From Pachyseris speciosa (Eukaryota > Cnidaria > Anthozoa > Scleractinia > Pachyseridae), in assembly GCA_016490735.1 (NCBI GenBank), contig JAEMWC010000138.1, positions 1,172,501 through 1,236,500 on the forward strand: DNA of 64,000 nt. Direction: 5' to 3'. The notes under the pieces are model-generated. The model had not been told where the DNA came from. It did no database searches and saw only the letters and a list, made by a program, of their open reading frames with translations. The stretch's first letter is position 1; the number at the start of each line of letters is the position of its first letter. This document shows positions 37,728 through 52,882 of this stretch, piece after piece. A program made the translations under genes and the position numbers.

Positions 37728-38543
37728 TCATCATTTCAAAGAGACTGTCTAAGAAACTTTTAAGAAGGTTGAAGGCCCTAGCTGGAACCTTTTCTCCCAC
37801 CATTTCTTCCAGGCGTCTACTTGAGACCATTTTGATGGTGATGTCATCCTCGGCTGGTGGTCACCCTGCAGTTTTTGCTCCTATCAGAGACTTGTTCTTT
37901 TTCTTGTTGCAGTCCCAGAGAGGTACATTTATTTAATATTAATATTGAGCTTGCATCATTTTGCCAAGCAAGAGATGTTAAGTTTACATGTAATAATAGT
38001 ATTATTATAATTGCCCACATCACAAGTGGAGGTTGGCTCCAGGGACCTGTGGGCTGGTACTGCCGACCCAAACCCAGGTCAGTAGAACACCCCATAATCC
38101 TGCCCTACCCCAGCCATGAGCCCTGCCCACCACACCCAATACAATACAATAGAATATTCTTTATTTAATGAAGGTGACGTAATTAACCCAATGAGTTATC
38201 TAACTTACGGCCTTCAAAGACCATCACACCGGGAACAATGTCCCCTACTCTTTTCGAACAGTGTGTGGGTTCTTTTACGTCCCACAGAATCAATTATGAA
38301 GAGTTGTGAGACGGGGCCTACGGTTTATTGTCCTTATCCGAGAAGACTAGAAAGTCTAACCATTTGCAGATGTAATTACAAAGGCAGCACTATCTCCTCA
38401 ATTATTTAAAGACCCTGAGTGTTGGTCCGACCGGGGTTTGAACCACCGACCTCCCGCACGCTAGTCCGGTGCTCTACCACTGAGCTAACCGGTCGGCCCC
38501 AAACCAACCACCCGTCACACTGAACTAGGAGTTCAGTGGAAGG

Positions 38544-38597
<54 letters not shown>

Positions 38598-39481
38598 CTA
38601 AAGGGAGGGGAGGGAGGGGGATTACTCGAAAACACATGAGCTACAATGCCCCCCCCCCCCCCCCCCCCCATACGCTGAGCAAAGTAAAACTACAAGCACG
38701 TGTAAAAAGTGCATGCATAAAATACAACAGAACCACCACTGACCACTGGACTGCCTGAAGACATCAGACATAAGCCAGAAGGCTATAAGGCTGCTGGCAA
38801 CCCACACTATACTAGCAAACGCTAACGCCATGTCAGGCCACGCCAAAAACTGAGCAAAACTTTCTCCTAGTCGTTAACTAGGTTAAATTGAATTTAACCC
38901 CATTTAATTATTGTGGCATGGCTTTCGTGACTGACGAGTGTATCAAATATATGGTCTTGACTTCCAAATGGCTTCAGATCAGCTCTATTTTGGCGTAACG
39001 ATGTAACAAGTCAAATGAAGCCCTTTGTTTTGAAATTATTTGACTTGAAAGCTTTAAAATTTGAAGAACGTTCTTGTACAGTGGCAATGATGCACTGAAT
39101 AACCTTTCCTTTGTCTTTGTTTTAAATACCAAAAAAAAAGGAAGTTAACCAGAGACTGTTTGTCATGAATAATTATTGCTTGTAAATTATATAAATAGTT
39201 AAATGAAAAGTATAACCTAATTCTGTGAATTTAAACCTGTAGGAAAAAAATGAACATACACCAATTGAAAATAATTATGTTTCTCACTGAATATCCAATT
39301 GATGAGTCAAAATTGAAATGATTTCAGACAAGCAATAGTTAACATAACGACAAAATCCTGCATTGTTGCCTCAGTTGCAAGCACACACACTTAGCAGTTG
39401 ATTACTTGCTATGGTTAGTAGGTCTAACCAAACCTGAAATCCAGTATCTATGTACTCCATGTACAAGAAGTTTGAATGAAC

Positions 39482-39513
<32 letters not shown>

Positions 39514-39535
39514 GTTATTGTTATTGTTATTGTTA

Positions 39536-39591
<56 letters not shown>

Positions 39592-42500
39592 TCATTCAGT
39601 CTTTGCTGGTGTTCTTTTCATGCATCAGCCAGGTGCAAACCATGCAGCTGGGGCATTGTCACTCTTTAAAGTCATTCATTCTGTTCTTACATCATGCACC
39701 TTCCTAAGGATTTGTGCAGATCCCAGCATGCTCTCCTTTGAGTCTCTGTCACAGTAGCTCTCTCTGATACTCTCTTGATGTTTTCTACCATCCCCTTCTT
39801 TACTGTACTAAGCACACCATTATTCATCTGTGCATTGAGACTGTGAAGTGGGTTGTGTAGGCCTTGGTCATTGTTTCCTTTATGTTAGTGAACATGCTGA
39901 AGGGTGGTAATGCTCACAGTACAATTAACTTTATGACTACATTTGACTGTGTCTTTTGCTTTTGGTGTGACTTCTTTATTTTGTATTCATTTTGCAGGTT
40001 TGCTGTTCCTTTCATCACATCCTGACACAATCAATGGCCTGATACGTGTCCTCACTCAAACAACTGTAAGTATTTTTATGTCACTGTTGTTTCTCCTGGT
40101 GATGGTTGTCATGGTGGTGTTATGGTGACGATAAAAAATACATACCGTATAGTTTTGCTGATTCTTAGTTGCTCTAATTTATTCCTCAGGATGCAGACAT
40201 TCATCATAGTGAGGCCCCGCCATTAAATGTAAGAAAAATAACAATTTTTTTATAAGTACATCTTTCTTTCTTGGAGATCAGCAGTGGAGTTTGTGATACA
40301 ATTACATGATTTTGTGACAGTTTGCAACATTGCTCTTCAGGGACATTGTCTCAAAAATTGAAAGCAAGAAAAATGATTTAATGGATGGTTTTTTTTCTGC
40401 AGGAAATCCTAAGAGACAGTTCAGTAGCAGATTCATGCACTCCTCAGCATCTTGGTCTTCTATTGATTTATCATTTGCAGGTAAAAAGTAAACTTAAGTA
40501 GACCGTAAGCTCTAATTAACCATCCAGACTTGTGGCATTTCTTAATGTCCAATTAGTATACAATCCTAAGCAAGTTGTGGTTACTTCAAGAGTAGAAATT
40601 ACTATGTTTTATTTATGTCGTGATTGTGATTGCGATGAGTGTGGTGGTTGTCGTTGTGATTAGTATAGTGTTATTGTTTTTGCTATTATTTCAGACTCTC
40701 CAAGCTGTGGATCAGCTGTTAACTTCTCTTTCATCTGGTAAGCTACAAGTATTTATGAGGAATATTTGCTCCACCTATCTACATGTGTATTTCATTCATA
40801 CACATCATCCACGAGCTTCTGTTCCCTTTATTTCGGGGCTACAGCTCCTGGATGCTTTGAGGATAAACTTGACTTGAATGGAAAATATAGCTATGCTCTC
40901 AGCAGAATTGGAACATTATTTTCTGCTCTTTGCTCTCTGTGCTCTTTATTTCTTTTGTTGCTTTCAAGCTTTTGCCTCTGTAGGCATTAAGCTTAAGTGA
41001 TGAAATATTTCTAATCGTGAACCATGCTTGAGCCCAAGATGCCTTTCTGTACTTCCCTGTATTGTGCAGGGGAATGAAGTGCTACTGTCTACACCTGTAT
41101 AAAGGAAAATGGCTACAACGAAAAAATATAAAACCAACATCTCCAAATTCCAATTCGATCTGGAATTTCGAGGGCCACAGGTTTGTCAGTCATAAACTGT
41201 TATGTGTCACCCTCGTTAAACGAAGTTGATTTTATTTATTTATATTTAAAAAATTGACATTCCAAGTAGTTTTAATTTCCATTCTAAGTTTTTATTATTA
41301 TTATTTAGTTTAGTGTCCGTGAAAGAATACCTTGTAATTTAGTCATTTAGTTACTAACAACCGCCATTTTTTTTTGTAAAGGTTTGTTACCAAATGACAT
41401 GGATGGTGCAGACATTCTCTCTACTCTTCACACTCTCTACTCTATGACGTTTACTGCCATTGGTGGGTTTTCGGTATTCCAAGTACCGGTATTGTTTTAT
41501 TGATGGCCGTAATAGTGTGGTCATTGTGTGTACAACATTCGGCTGCATTTTACTTTTGCCTGGTTTTCCAGAAGTCATATATCATATTTTACTCACCTTT
41601 GGCCTTATAACTCTCATATTCACTCTTCACTCTTCCACTCGGTCGTTTCCTTACAAGCCTTACAAAGTTTAATTATTTTGTCCAAACTTTCATTATTTTC
41701 AGCTCAATGCACAGAAAAAAAAAAGGTTGTCACTAAATTGTATTTTATTACTCTCAAAAAATTGAAAACCATTGAAGCTAATTATGTTTTTTTTTTGTAT
41801 CTTCACTCTTCAGTAAGTACAGGGAAATGTTAAATGCAGTTACATGTACAGTTACGTAATGGTAGTTTGCATTTATAACCAGGTAAAGCTGCAGTTGTGT
41901 CTGTCCTCAGCCTCGACACAAATCTCAGGTCCTTGCTTCCTTTTGTGGAATCTACAGGTTTGTGATGCATTTCAATCTTTTAAGTGAATGTTCATTCTTT
42001 AAGATCTAATTTACACATTTGACACAACATGGAAAATGCACGTGCAGCAGGTTGTGTCAATTACTATTGTTCAGGCATAGTTGTCGAATCTGTACTCTGT
42101 TATTGTTTTAGAATGTCATTCACATTATTTTTTGTAAGTTTAGGTTGTTGTCGATGTGTGCCATGGGATGTCATACTGCTATTTTTCCAATTTTATTTTG
42201 TCTTGCACTGATGCCATTTGACATGACTTATGTTGTGAATAGTCCTGTAGCTTATAACTGGCCTTGCCTTTGCACACTATACAATAGGGCCGTTTATACG
42301 AGAGGAAATAAGCCGAGACTTGCTCTGGCCACGGCTTACATAAAACGCGAACACTCCGTATAAATGGTACAAAATCTACGTTCACGGCTTTCTCAAGCTG
42401 CGGCTTATCCTGGCTTAGGTGTTTTTACTCGTATAAATAGTTCCTTTCGCGTATTATGTAAACCGTGGCCAGAGTAAGCCGCGGAATATTTCCTCTCATA

Positions 42501-45500
42501 TAAACGGCCCTAATGTACACGTCAGTTAGGTACTGTTGACTAAAATAATCTTTCAATGAGATAATAGGACATTGTGATTGTTATCGATGTGATGTAAAGT
42601 GTCTGCCTGTCACTGGATTTAGTATTTTATAGGCTGATTTAGCAAAAACAGCGTGATGACTGTGACGACGGTGCGTGCAGATCTTAAAACGGACTTGACC
42701 AATGACAGAGCAGCAGCAAATTGAGCACCGGAAGTCGTGTTCAGTCCTTTCCGCGCACTCTCGCTTCCTCAAATGACGTTCCCTTTCTGTTGCTAAATTA
42801 GGCCATTGATGTCTTCACTCGTTGCGTGTATTTCTGTATCTGAAATGTGGTTGACTGTCTAACGTTTTGTTTTGCAGGAAATGCAGAAGATGATGCTAAA
42901 CTAAAGAAGTGTGTCTCCACAAGATATGCCACAGTGTTGATTCTGTTAACCGTGAAATGTAAAAACTACTTTCAGAATTGTTGCTTAAGAGTAATCCTTA
43001 CAAACCCAAAAAGCTCAAGCATTAGGAGCTTATGAAATGAAAGGTTGATGACAGGGAGGTGTAAGTCATACCCCGAGTTTTATCTTTAGATGGCAAGACA
43101 AAGTAACGTGCCTATGTACGTGGGTACGTTCCTTGGGAATGCCAGTGGCGTTGTCAGTGGTTGATGCATTAGATACCAGATTAGAAGACCAGTGGATCAA
43201 GGCCAACAGCAACATCTTAGCTTTTACCACAATTATCAGTAATCTCACTATCTGATTGGCTAATTTGCTGCACCTTGTGAGTCCACAACATTTTGACCAC
43301 TGTGATGACGAATATCACTATCAATAAGAGTACAGACAACGCTAAACCACATTTGGTTTTTTAATTTTCCTTATCCAAACATGTTTGCTTGTCATTGTTT
43401 TTCTTGACGTGTTTATATGAATTGGTACTGGAGGCATAGTGCATTGTGAACACTCCCCTAATGGGACTTATCAGCGTTTACTTACGTAAAATTGACAGTT
43501 TAGAATCCATTCCAGAGTGGGATTGAGGAGCATTCTTATTTGCTTGTTGCAGACACTGGGTTAAGCTCTGAGTACATGTATGTACAGTGTTAGAAACCTG
43601 TGGCTCCTGTGTGTGTCAGGCCTCCTCCTGTCAGGTTCTTGGGCCCCCTGGCTAGTGAACTCCTGCTGGGCAATAACATAAGCTCTAGATTAGTGTGTGA
43701 GAACCATCTGTGTTCTGTTGACCGGTGCTCATTTTGTGTTCCTATGTTTTAGTGTCTGAAAATGTAGAGATGTTATCCCACCTGGCTCCCAGACTCTTAG
43801 CTGTCACAACAAGAGGTAAGAATTCCTCAAAAATGACCCTGTGGTGAAACTAATTGCATGTTTTGAAGTTTGCTTCTGCTCATGTAAACAGGCATGTTGT
43901 TTTCAGTTGATTAAACCGGAAAATTAAAAGCTGGGAACTAAATACAGTTGAACTCCGTGAAACTAACAAAAGAGGGTCAACAAATTCTGACGTGTTCAGG
44001 ACGTCTCTTTATTAAAATATCACCTTCATGCCGTCTCCCAACATTTTCAATTTTCAAACGGATAGTTATCAAGAATCCTATGAGTGGACAGGGGAACAAG
44101 AGTATCAAACATCGGCCATGGCTTATCAACGGGCTCCGATAACTGGAAATCGACCATTGTTAGGTCAATAGCCCAGTTTACAGTTGTATGGTTAGTGACC
44201 TGGCCTTTCAGTGGAAGCGAAGCTAGATAAAGGTGACCTTATTTTGATACAAACCTCTCTGTCTTTCTCACGTACATGTGGACTACAATATGCTTTGCGT
44301 GAGAAAAGCTATGAGGTTTGTTTCAGAACAAGGTCACCGCCAGCTTCGTTTCCATTCATAGGCCAGGTCACTGAGCATGCAATATTGTAAAATAGGCTAC
44401 TAAGATCGCGCAACAGGTTGACGCCACGATACTTACAGTTACTGAGGCATCGCGCGCATAGCGCGTTGCGCCAATCGCGTCTCGCGCGAGTGTGGCAACT
44501 TACTTTTGAGCGGTGCTGTAAGTTTCAGACCAAACGAATATGGCCAGAAGTCGGAGCTGGTTGTATTACCTGGGTGCTTATAAGGTCTCTGGGGTTGTAC
44601 TCTACGGTACATTGTTACACTTTGTATCTATTCTCCGAACAAAGTACTTTTCTCATGGCTTTCCAGTTGATTAAAAAGCATTCCTTCTTCGATGTAGCTT
44701 TTACTGTTAACAGCTTAACGAGAAACTTGATAGCATCAAAAAGCAAATCAACATATGGTCTTCCAGAGGATTATCCCTCTACGGGAAAGTGACCATAATT
44801 AAATCCCTTTTAATACCTAAGTTCGTCTATATTTCTTCTTTGCTTCCTACCCCAAACAAATTCATCAAGGATTTGAATCAGTTGATCTATAAATTTCTCT
44901 GGAATGGGAAAGACAAAATAAGAAGAGTATCCATCATCAATAATTATGAAGAAGGAGGTATTAAAATGATAGATGTTGAAAGTATGATCAAATCTCTTAG
45001 ACTTGCTTGGCGTAAAAGGATCTTTGGCACTAGTGCAGGCACATGGAAAAATTATCTTACGTACTTATTGAAAGAGTTAGGAGGCCTTCTGCTTTTTAAC
45101 TGTAATTATAATATTAAAGATCTTAATATTAACAGTCAGTTCCATAAGGAATTGTTACATTGGTGGTCTAATTTCCGCGATGACTTCGCAACCAAAAAAG
45201 ATTGGCAAGTTGTTGTTTGGAATAATCAGGAAATTAGAATAAATAATAAACCAATCTTTTACAGGAAATATTATAGCTCTGGAATTATAACTATAACACT
45301 GAATCCTTTGAATTAATTGCTAAGGGTATAGAAAAGACCAATTTTCTGGAATGGACAGGCCTTCGACACTCCATACCGTCAAGGTTAAAAGCAGAAGGAA
45401 ATAAGAATTACATTCTAGATAACGCACACTTGAATTTGTCTTTCAAAACTGTGAATGGTGTTTTCGATACAACAACAAAAAGATCTAAAGATTATTATGC

Positions 45501-46197
45501 TTTCATAATCGGTAAAAAAGCACTCTCTCCGTGTAATGCGCAAAAGCTGAAGTGCGAATTCGATTTGTTTGATGACGATTTGAAAAAAGCTTTTTCTCTG
45601 CCCTACTACTCTATCGCTTTTGAACCTTATGTTAAAGCCTTTCAGTACAAAGTTCTAAATTCTAAACTTTACACAAATTACAAATTAAGACACAAGATAG
45701 GTTACGTTCAAGACAACTCCTGTTCCTTTTGCAGACATGAACCCGAAATTCAGCATCATCTATTCTACTGTGCTCATGCTCGACGTTTTTGGAATGAATT
45801 TGAATCTTATTATTTTGGCAGAACGTATCGGGCAGTGCGCATAACTTTGAAAGACATCTCTATCGGAATTCTAAGTTCAGAATGCCCTTTACTAAACTAT
45901 CTTTCACTTATAGGAAAATTGTACTTGTGGGATTGCCGAAGGAGCAACCAACTTCCAGATATAGCAGGATTTAAAGTTAAAGTCGATATCAAATATCAGA
46001 CAGAAAAATATGTTTGCACAAAGAATAATCAATTAACTAATTTCAACTGGAAATGGAAAAGATAATTTAGAACCATCGTCACTTTTTCTGTGTGTTTGTT
46101 TGTTTTTGAAAATGCAATTAGTCACGGTCATCTAAAGCTGGCGTACTCACTGGTATGTATGTGTGTGCGTGTGTGCGCGTTTATTTATTTATGTATC

Positions 46198-46245
<48 letters not shown>

Positions 46246-49200
46246 TTGTGTATGTACTTTATTGATTATTATGTACCGAAACTAAGGGACCGTTCATTTT
46301 TTATGAGAAAGGGGGGGCTGGTGGGATTTGGGGGGGGCCACTCGAAAAAAATTGGCTTGAAAGGGGGGCCAGCCGAAAAAAAATGAAGGAAAGGGGGGGG
46401 GGGGGGGGTCGGACGAAAAAATTAGATTAAAAATAGGATAAGAGATGTTTACAAATGGAAGAAAAATTGTGCTCTTTTATTTATAACAAATATGCTAAAA
46501 CCGGTTCCAGGGTAACAAGAAAACTTCTCAACAGCTTTTATATTTTATAAGGACAGTGAACATACCATAATAACAGTCTTGAATAGCAACAACTTTCTTT
46601 TCATTCATAAAAATGTTGTCAAGCTCATATAATTAAAACCAATAATTTGAGTCCTGAATTGGAACTGACCTCGTTACCAAAGCTTTTCTCTGAGAAATTT
46701 AGTGGTAGCGTAGTTTTGTCTGACCCAGAGAGCGTAGCTAGATTTGGAGACAAATTCATTGTGAAACCAAAGTTTGTGGTTGACTATCTCCAGCATCTTG
46801 AGGTCATAGAGTTTAAAAAAAAGAAAGACTGGCGGGAAGGGCAAGGGAAAATAGGGAGGCAAGAGAAAAGTCCTATGATGATTATCGTTGGGCTACTTTG
46901 TGCGAAGATGCTGCCAAGCTAAAAAAGCTCCGTGTGCCAGAATTGAACAAATACTTACAACATCATGGGCTATTAAAACAGCATCAGATGAGCAGCAAGA
47001 ATGACAAAGTGAAGACAATTATGGGACACTTCCGGCAGATGAATACTCTCAGAACAGGTCAAGCCGAAGTGAGAGGCAGCAATGAATCAGGTCAACTAGA
47101 CAGCAGTGGTGAAAGCAGTGAGGGAGAAGAAACTGATGATGATTACAAGAGTGATGCCCCTGACTCTGAAGACGACTCAAATGATGTCGTTCTTGCTTTT
47201 ATCGCCTCAGACGAGGAATATGTAGACGAGCGGCCAGCTACAACACGCTCAGGACGAGCAGTAACAAGAAGAGCTGAAATTGACTTTTCATTCTTTTGAG
47301 TGAGGATTTGTTAAAAACAGCTTTCTAGTTTTCAGCTTTCTTTCACTAAATTACGTGAAATGTAACAAAACGAAATTTTAATGCAGTAACCTTTTCAATA
47401 CCTTATGTATTTTTTTTATTCATAAGGGGGGGGGGGGCCCTTCCAAAAAATTACTCTGATGAGGGGGGAGGGGGGGCCATGCGAAAAAAATCGGAAATTG
47501 GGGGGGGTCATACAATTTTCAAATTACACTCCTCCAAATCCCACCAGCCCCCCCTACCCCATAAAAAATGAACGGTCCCTAAGTTGTAAGTGTTTGAATA
47601 AATAAATTAATTAAAAAAAATTTTCAAGGCTAATTTTCAAGGACTAGCTACACCTTTCGGCATTTTTCAGCTGATGCAGACACCTCGATCACAGAGCTTG
47701 GTCACTGGTTGGTTGCATTGAAGGACATCACTTTTGACGTGTCAAGCATCACCAAACTAGTGGAATTTGTGAAAAGGTGATACACACTTAATGCATACAT
47801 ACATGTAAGGGAGTTTTTTATTGACAAGGGGACCAAAGTGTTGTTGCGAGAAAGAAAATAAATAAGTGGGGAAGACAGGGAAAGCTCGATGAATTACGTA
47901 TGCAAAGAATGCAATGAGAGAAAGCAATTCTGTGAATTAGGTGCACTAAGGCTCACTATTGACATACCACTTGGCTCATGTTACACTCCCTTGTCATTTG
48001 AAGCTGACAAGAGAGTATTCTTGATGCAGAGAGAGACTCGTAAGGGATGCTAATACAGCAGTATTAGTAGCTGACGTGATAAAAAACAAGACGTCTGTTG
48101 GCGTATACGTGGTATGCACTTTTTGATGGAAAGATTAGTTTCTGTCGTTCGGATAGCTTGAGCTCCCGGGGGTGGTACTCCCAGAAATATTGGGTGGGGG
48201 TGTGCGGCCCGCTTCCTGAAACCCTCACCCTATTTCAGACCAAAATCTGCGATTTTCCCTGCCCTATTTCAGACCTGACCAAAAATTTGATACCCTATTT
48301 CAGACCTATTTCACGTACACAGTTGGCGTAAACATAATTAAAAGACAAAAAATAAGGGCTTTTGTTGATGGTCTTATCCACTAAAGATAAAGAAGTAGCT
48401 TCTTCTAAAGATCATACCGAATTCAAGACAAGAGCGCACAAACCATACCCTATCTCAGACCAAAATGGTCAAAACTGATACCCTATTTCAGACCAAAACG
48501 GCAAAAAAAACCATACCCTTTGGGGCCGCACATAACTATATAGCCCATATAAGGTAGTACCCCCCCCCCCCCGGGCTTGAACTATCCGTTGAAATCTGAT
48601 TCTTAGCGTGAGCGGTCATGTCACGAACTGAGATGATCACGTTAACTGCTCTAGCTGTCTTTGCTTTCATAGCGTTCGATTGTAGTATCGATACACGATG
48701 TACTTACAGTTTTCAATCAACGCGATGAATTTTTGGGTTTTAGGTATCCCCCGGGAATACACAGTCGCATCTTTGACCGGCTCGCAACAATGAACATATT
48801 TGAATGCACTGTAAATTTTTAACAGGAACTAGATTCGCACAGTCATGGCAAGGATTTCCATGCCTTTGAAAGGGGTAAAAAGCAAGATACACTTGATTGG
48901 TTGTGATTTATTACGAAGAAGCTGGAACGCACGCAAGTAAAATTTGATACGCACTCGTATGCAAATTTGACCTGAATTGCTGATTCACTGCTTTGTTCTG
49001 CAACCGAAAAGAAGATTGAAATTCCCATATTTTGCAATGAAACGGCATTTTTAAATAACCATTGAAGCCATGCTTTTGGATATTCAAAATTAAAACTTAC
49101 TGAAGTAATGGCAAGAGTCGGAGTGGTGCGTTTAGTTAAAAGGAACAATATTTCTCAATGCAAACTTGTGTTTAAATTGTGGCTAGACGCGATGGCACAC

Positions 49201-49774
49201 CACCCAAAAATACACTGAAAGTACTGAAAACGGCTTCGCGAATGCAGCTTTATTTGTGTCAAAGGTTTTCGTCGTCAGTTCCCGTGCACAGTTTTTGTTG
49301 GAAAATCTTTCGGTTTCGAACGGACCGTGACTAGCAGCTAAGGACAATGCAAAGCATTTCAAAAATTTTAAAAATTTCAAAAATGTTGAAAAAACGTGTC
49401 GATTTGTAGAGAAACGAACCGAATTTATAACGTGGTCTGCCCACAGGCATACCACGTAAAAATAGGAAGAGAACCATTTAAATTGTGCTGATTGTTTTTC
49501 TATTTTTTTTCTGTCCAAAGTCACCTAGATGAGGTGAACACCACACCCAGTGTAGCTTGTGGAGTGCTGTTGGCTCTGCGAGTTCTTAGATACCTGAGCT
49601 GTTTGACTGAAGATTTAAACACCGCTGAAGGTTGGTTGGGTATTTTTTGTATCAAAGAAGCTGTATTATTGCGTTGCTACTTTCAGAATCAAACATCAGA
49701 TAGCTGTACCAAATCTTCAGACAGCGTTTTGTTGTCGAGGTAGTGGTCTTGTAATAATAATAATAATAATAATA

Positions 49775-49838
<64 letters not shown>

Positions 49839-50000
49839 CTTTATTAACAGCATTTCCACTAGGTGGCTCTTCATCCGTTAATATTTAACTAAAGTTAATT
49901 ACAATTAAAACAAACCTAGGAAAAACTCTGTTAAAAACGCTAAGTAGTTTATATTTACAGTGATAAATGATAACAAAAAATATGCCTAAAAATAATAATA

Positions 50001-50034
<34 letters not shown>

Positions 50035-52813
50035 AATAAAAAAAATCAAGAATAGTATATGTACAATTTATAATTGTGTCACTGCTTAAAGTTGCCCACA
50101 CGAAAGATGTCTCTTCACACTACGACAAAAGGACTTATACTCAGTTAAGTTTCTGATAGCTACAGGGAGCTTATTAAAAGTAGTTGCTGCCGAGTGCTGA
50201 AAAGTTCCCGACTCTCTCGGAACAGAAAGGACAGGCGCAATCGAAGATCTTAAGCTATAAGCACTGACCATGTGTAGATTTAATTTAAGATATTCAGGAA
50301 ACGTTTCATCGTATAGCGACTTATGAGTTAACTTAAGTATATTTAGTTCAATGTTCTTATTCACTGGAAGCCAGTTCAACTTTGCAACGTCTTCCACTCC
50401 TGCGAACCTTCTTGTGACAAATCCAGCGCATGCATTTTGTAGCTTTTGGAGGCGCTTCATTTGAAATGCTGGGAGGGAGTGAAAAACAGAGCATGCATAG
50501 TTCACTTTAGAGAGGACCAAGCTCTCTGCCAGGTGTTTCCTCACGTGAAAAGGGGCTAGATTTTTAAGCCTGCGAAGTACTGACAATGTCCCGTATGATG
50601 AACTTAACACATGATCTACATGCGTCTTCCAGGTCAAGTGCTGGTCCACGTGTACACCCAATAGCTTTGTGCAAGAAATCCGTTTTAGTGGAGTATCGCC
50701 ACAAGCGATAGGGAGCTTTCGTTCTTCTAAACTGTGCTATCGCGCTATCTGTGGTGTTAGAAAAAAAAAAAAAAAGAGTAGCATATACTTACTGTGAAAC
50801 TCAGAAAACTGTGAACACTAGAAATTTTTCTGGAATGTTTATTGTGTCGCGAAAGAAAAACAGTCAGATACAAGATAGCAAAGCCACAACTTGTAATGTC
50901 GATCACTCTTTTCGTTAGTGGTTTCCTCGTGCAGGGGCGTAGCCAGGATTTTTCAGAGGGGGGGGGGGGTCACACTGTGTCAAACAGAGGGTACTCACCA
51001 GATTGCCACCTGAATATTGTAGGTTGTTTGCTCAAAAAATGGCTTAATAGGGGAGGGGGTCACGGGCACCGCAGGACCCCCGCCCCCTCGGTACGCCCGT
51101 CGTGCGGTTTGGTCATGCATCTGATTGGTTGAAGGACAATAAACATTCCAGAAATAATTCTTAGTGCTCACAGTTTTCTGAGTTTCACAGCAAAAAGTAA
51201 AAGATGTACGGAAACGAAGTAACCCAGGGGTTTTACCTCCTAGTGTCCCTTTACAAAGCACTGGCTTTACAAATACGTTTAAACTGCATCATTTATTTAA
51301 GCAATAGACCACAAGTTTCTATGGTTTATAGGCTGATGAACCACGCGGGATGTTGGAAGAACACTCGTAGAATTCGTAAATCACGAGCCGCAGGCGAATG
51401 ATTTACGGATTCTTCGAGTGTATATTCTTCGAGTGTATAATTCAGAAGACACGCGAAATTTCGATGAGTTTACGGGCACAATAAACCATAGCTGATTGAC
51501 CAATCAGAGCGCGCGCATTGATTTGGTTATTATATGAAGTGATCTAACTTTCAGTCATGCATTTCTAAACTATTTATGGTCGAACCTCCGCTTGCGGACA
51601 CCTCCTGTAAGCAGACACCTCTCATGAGCGGACACCAACAAACCATGGTCCTGGTGATTTCTCCACTGAAATGCTACATTTGTAACCTCCTGTAAGCGGA
51701 CGCCTACATTGTTTGCTCATCCCATGGGTATCCGCTTAGCCGAGATTTGACTGTACTAAGAAAATATGTCTATTACTTATTAGTATAAATCTACTAGCGT
51801 TCTATCACGAATGCCGTTCTCTGATTGGTTACGCTACTCGCTATCTATTCTGTGATAGATAGTGAGTAGCGATTGCCAACAAAACTGATGCCGGCCTCTT
51901 CTTCACGTTTTTGAAGTGTCTACGAGGAGGATTAGATAATTGACTTGTTTAGTTATAACGACTATTAGATTTATGCTAAAACAATTAGATTATTCGCTCT
52001 CGGTTTCTATGCGTGATAACTGATTCGGGCTGCGACCTCATCAGCTATCACGCGATAGAAATCTCAAGCTCATAATCTAATTGTTAAGTATGAAGAGAAT
52101 GCTCCAACCATTACTTGTCTGTCCTTTTTATACTTGTCTGTCCTTCACATCGCATGGTATAATCAAGGACCGCAAGACACACGGGAAGAAACTGTGGTGT
52201 AATTTTGGCGCTGTTATTTTAATTTGCACTAATACATTTTTCTCTCTTACAGTGGTCCAGAAAGATCTCAACCACAACTTGGTGTGCATTGAGCTCTTCT
52301 CTGCGAATGCAATGGACGTCTTCATCACCACATTTCAGAAACTCGGGGAATTTCTGCTGCGGCCGTGGAGACAGGGACAGCCCCTGCATATTGGGCCACC
52401 CCTAGTGATGGTTTCCATGATTACGCCTCTGCTGGCACTGGTGAAAACGCTTTTGACTGAACTCCTTAACAATGGCAAATATCAGTTTAAGGATACAAGG
52501 CTGATGAAGTCGCTAATGATACTACACACCGTGATGTGCACTGCACCTATGACAGGACAGCTTAGTAGCCTCGCTCATAAGGTATGGGGAGAGGGGGAAA
52601 AGGTGTTTTAGGGAGGGGTGGGTGAAGAGTATTTTTTATGGATACAAGGCTGCTGATTGATTCTACGCCCAGTAACTAAAATTAAGTATCCTACGAAATC
52701 GCCAGGCTATAACAGGCGACATTCCTCAAGATTGAGAAGGATAATAATTGTCTTGCGGAATATCGCCTGATTATAGCCAGGCGATTTCGTAGGATACTTT
52801 TTTAAAATTATTG

Positions 52814-52882
<69 letters not shown>

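Noticed and set aside
39406..39757. Long Ile- or Leu-rich frames
   Set aside because: Pure translation of the ATT microsatellite.
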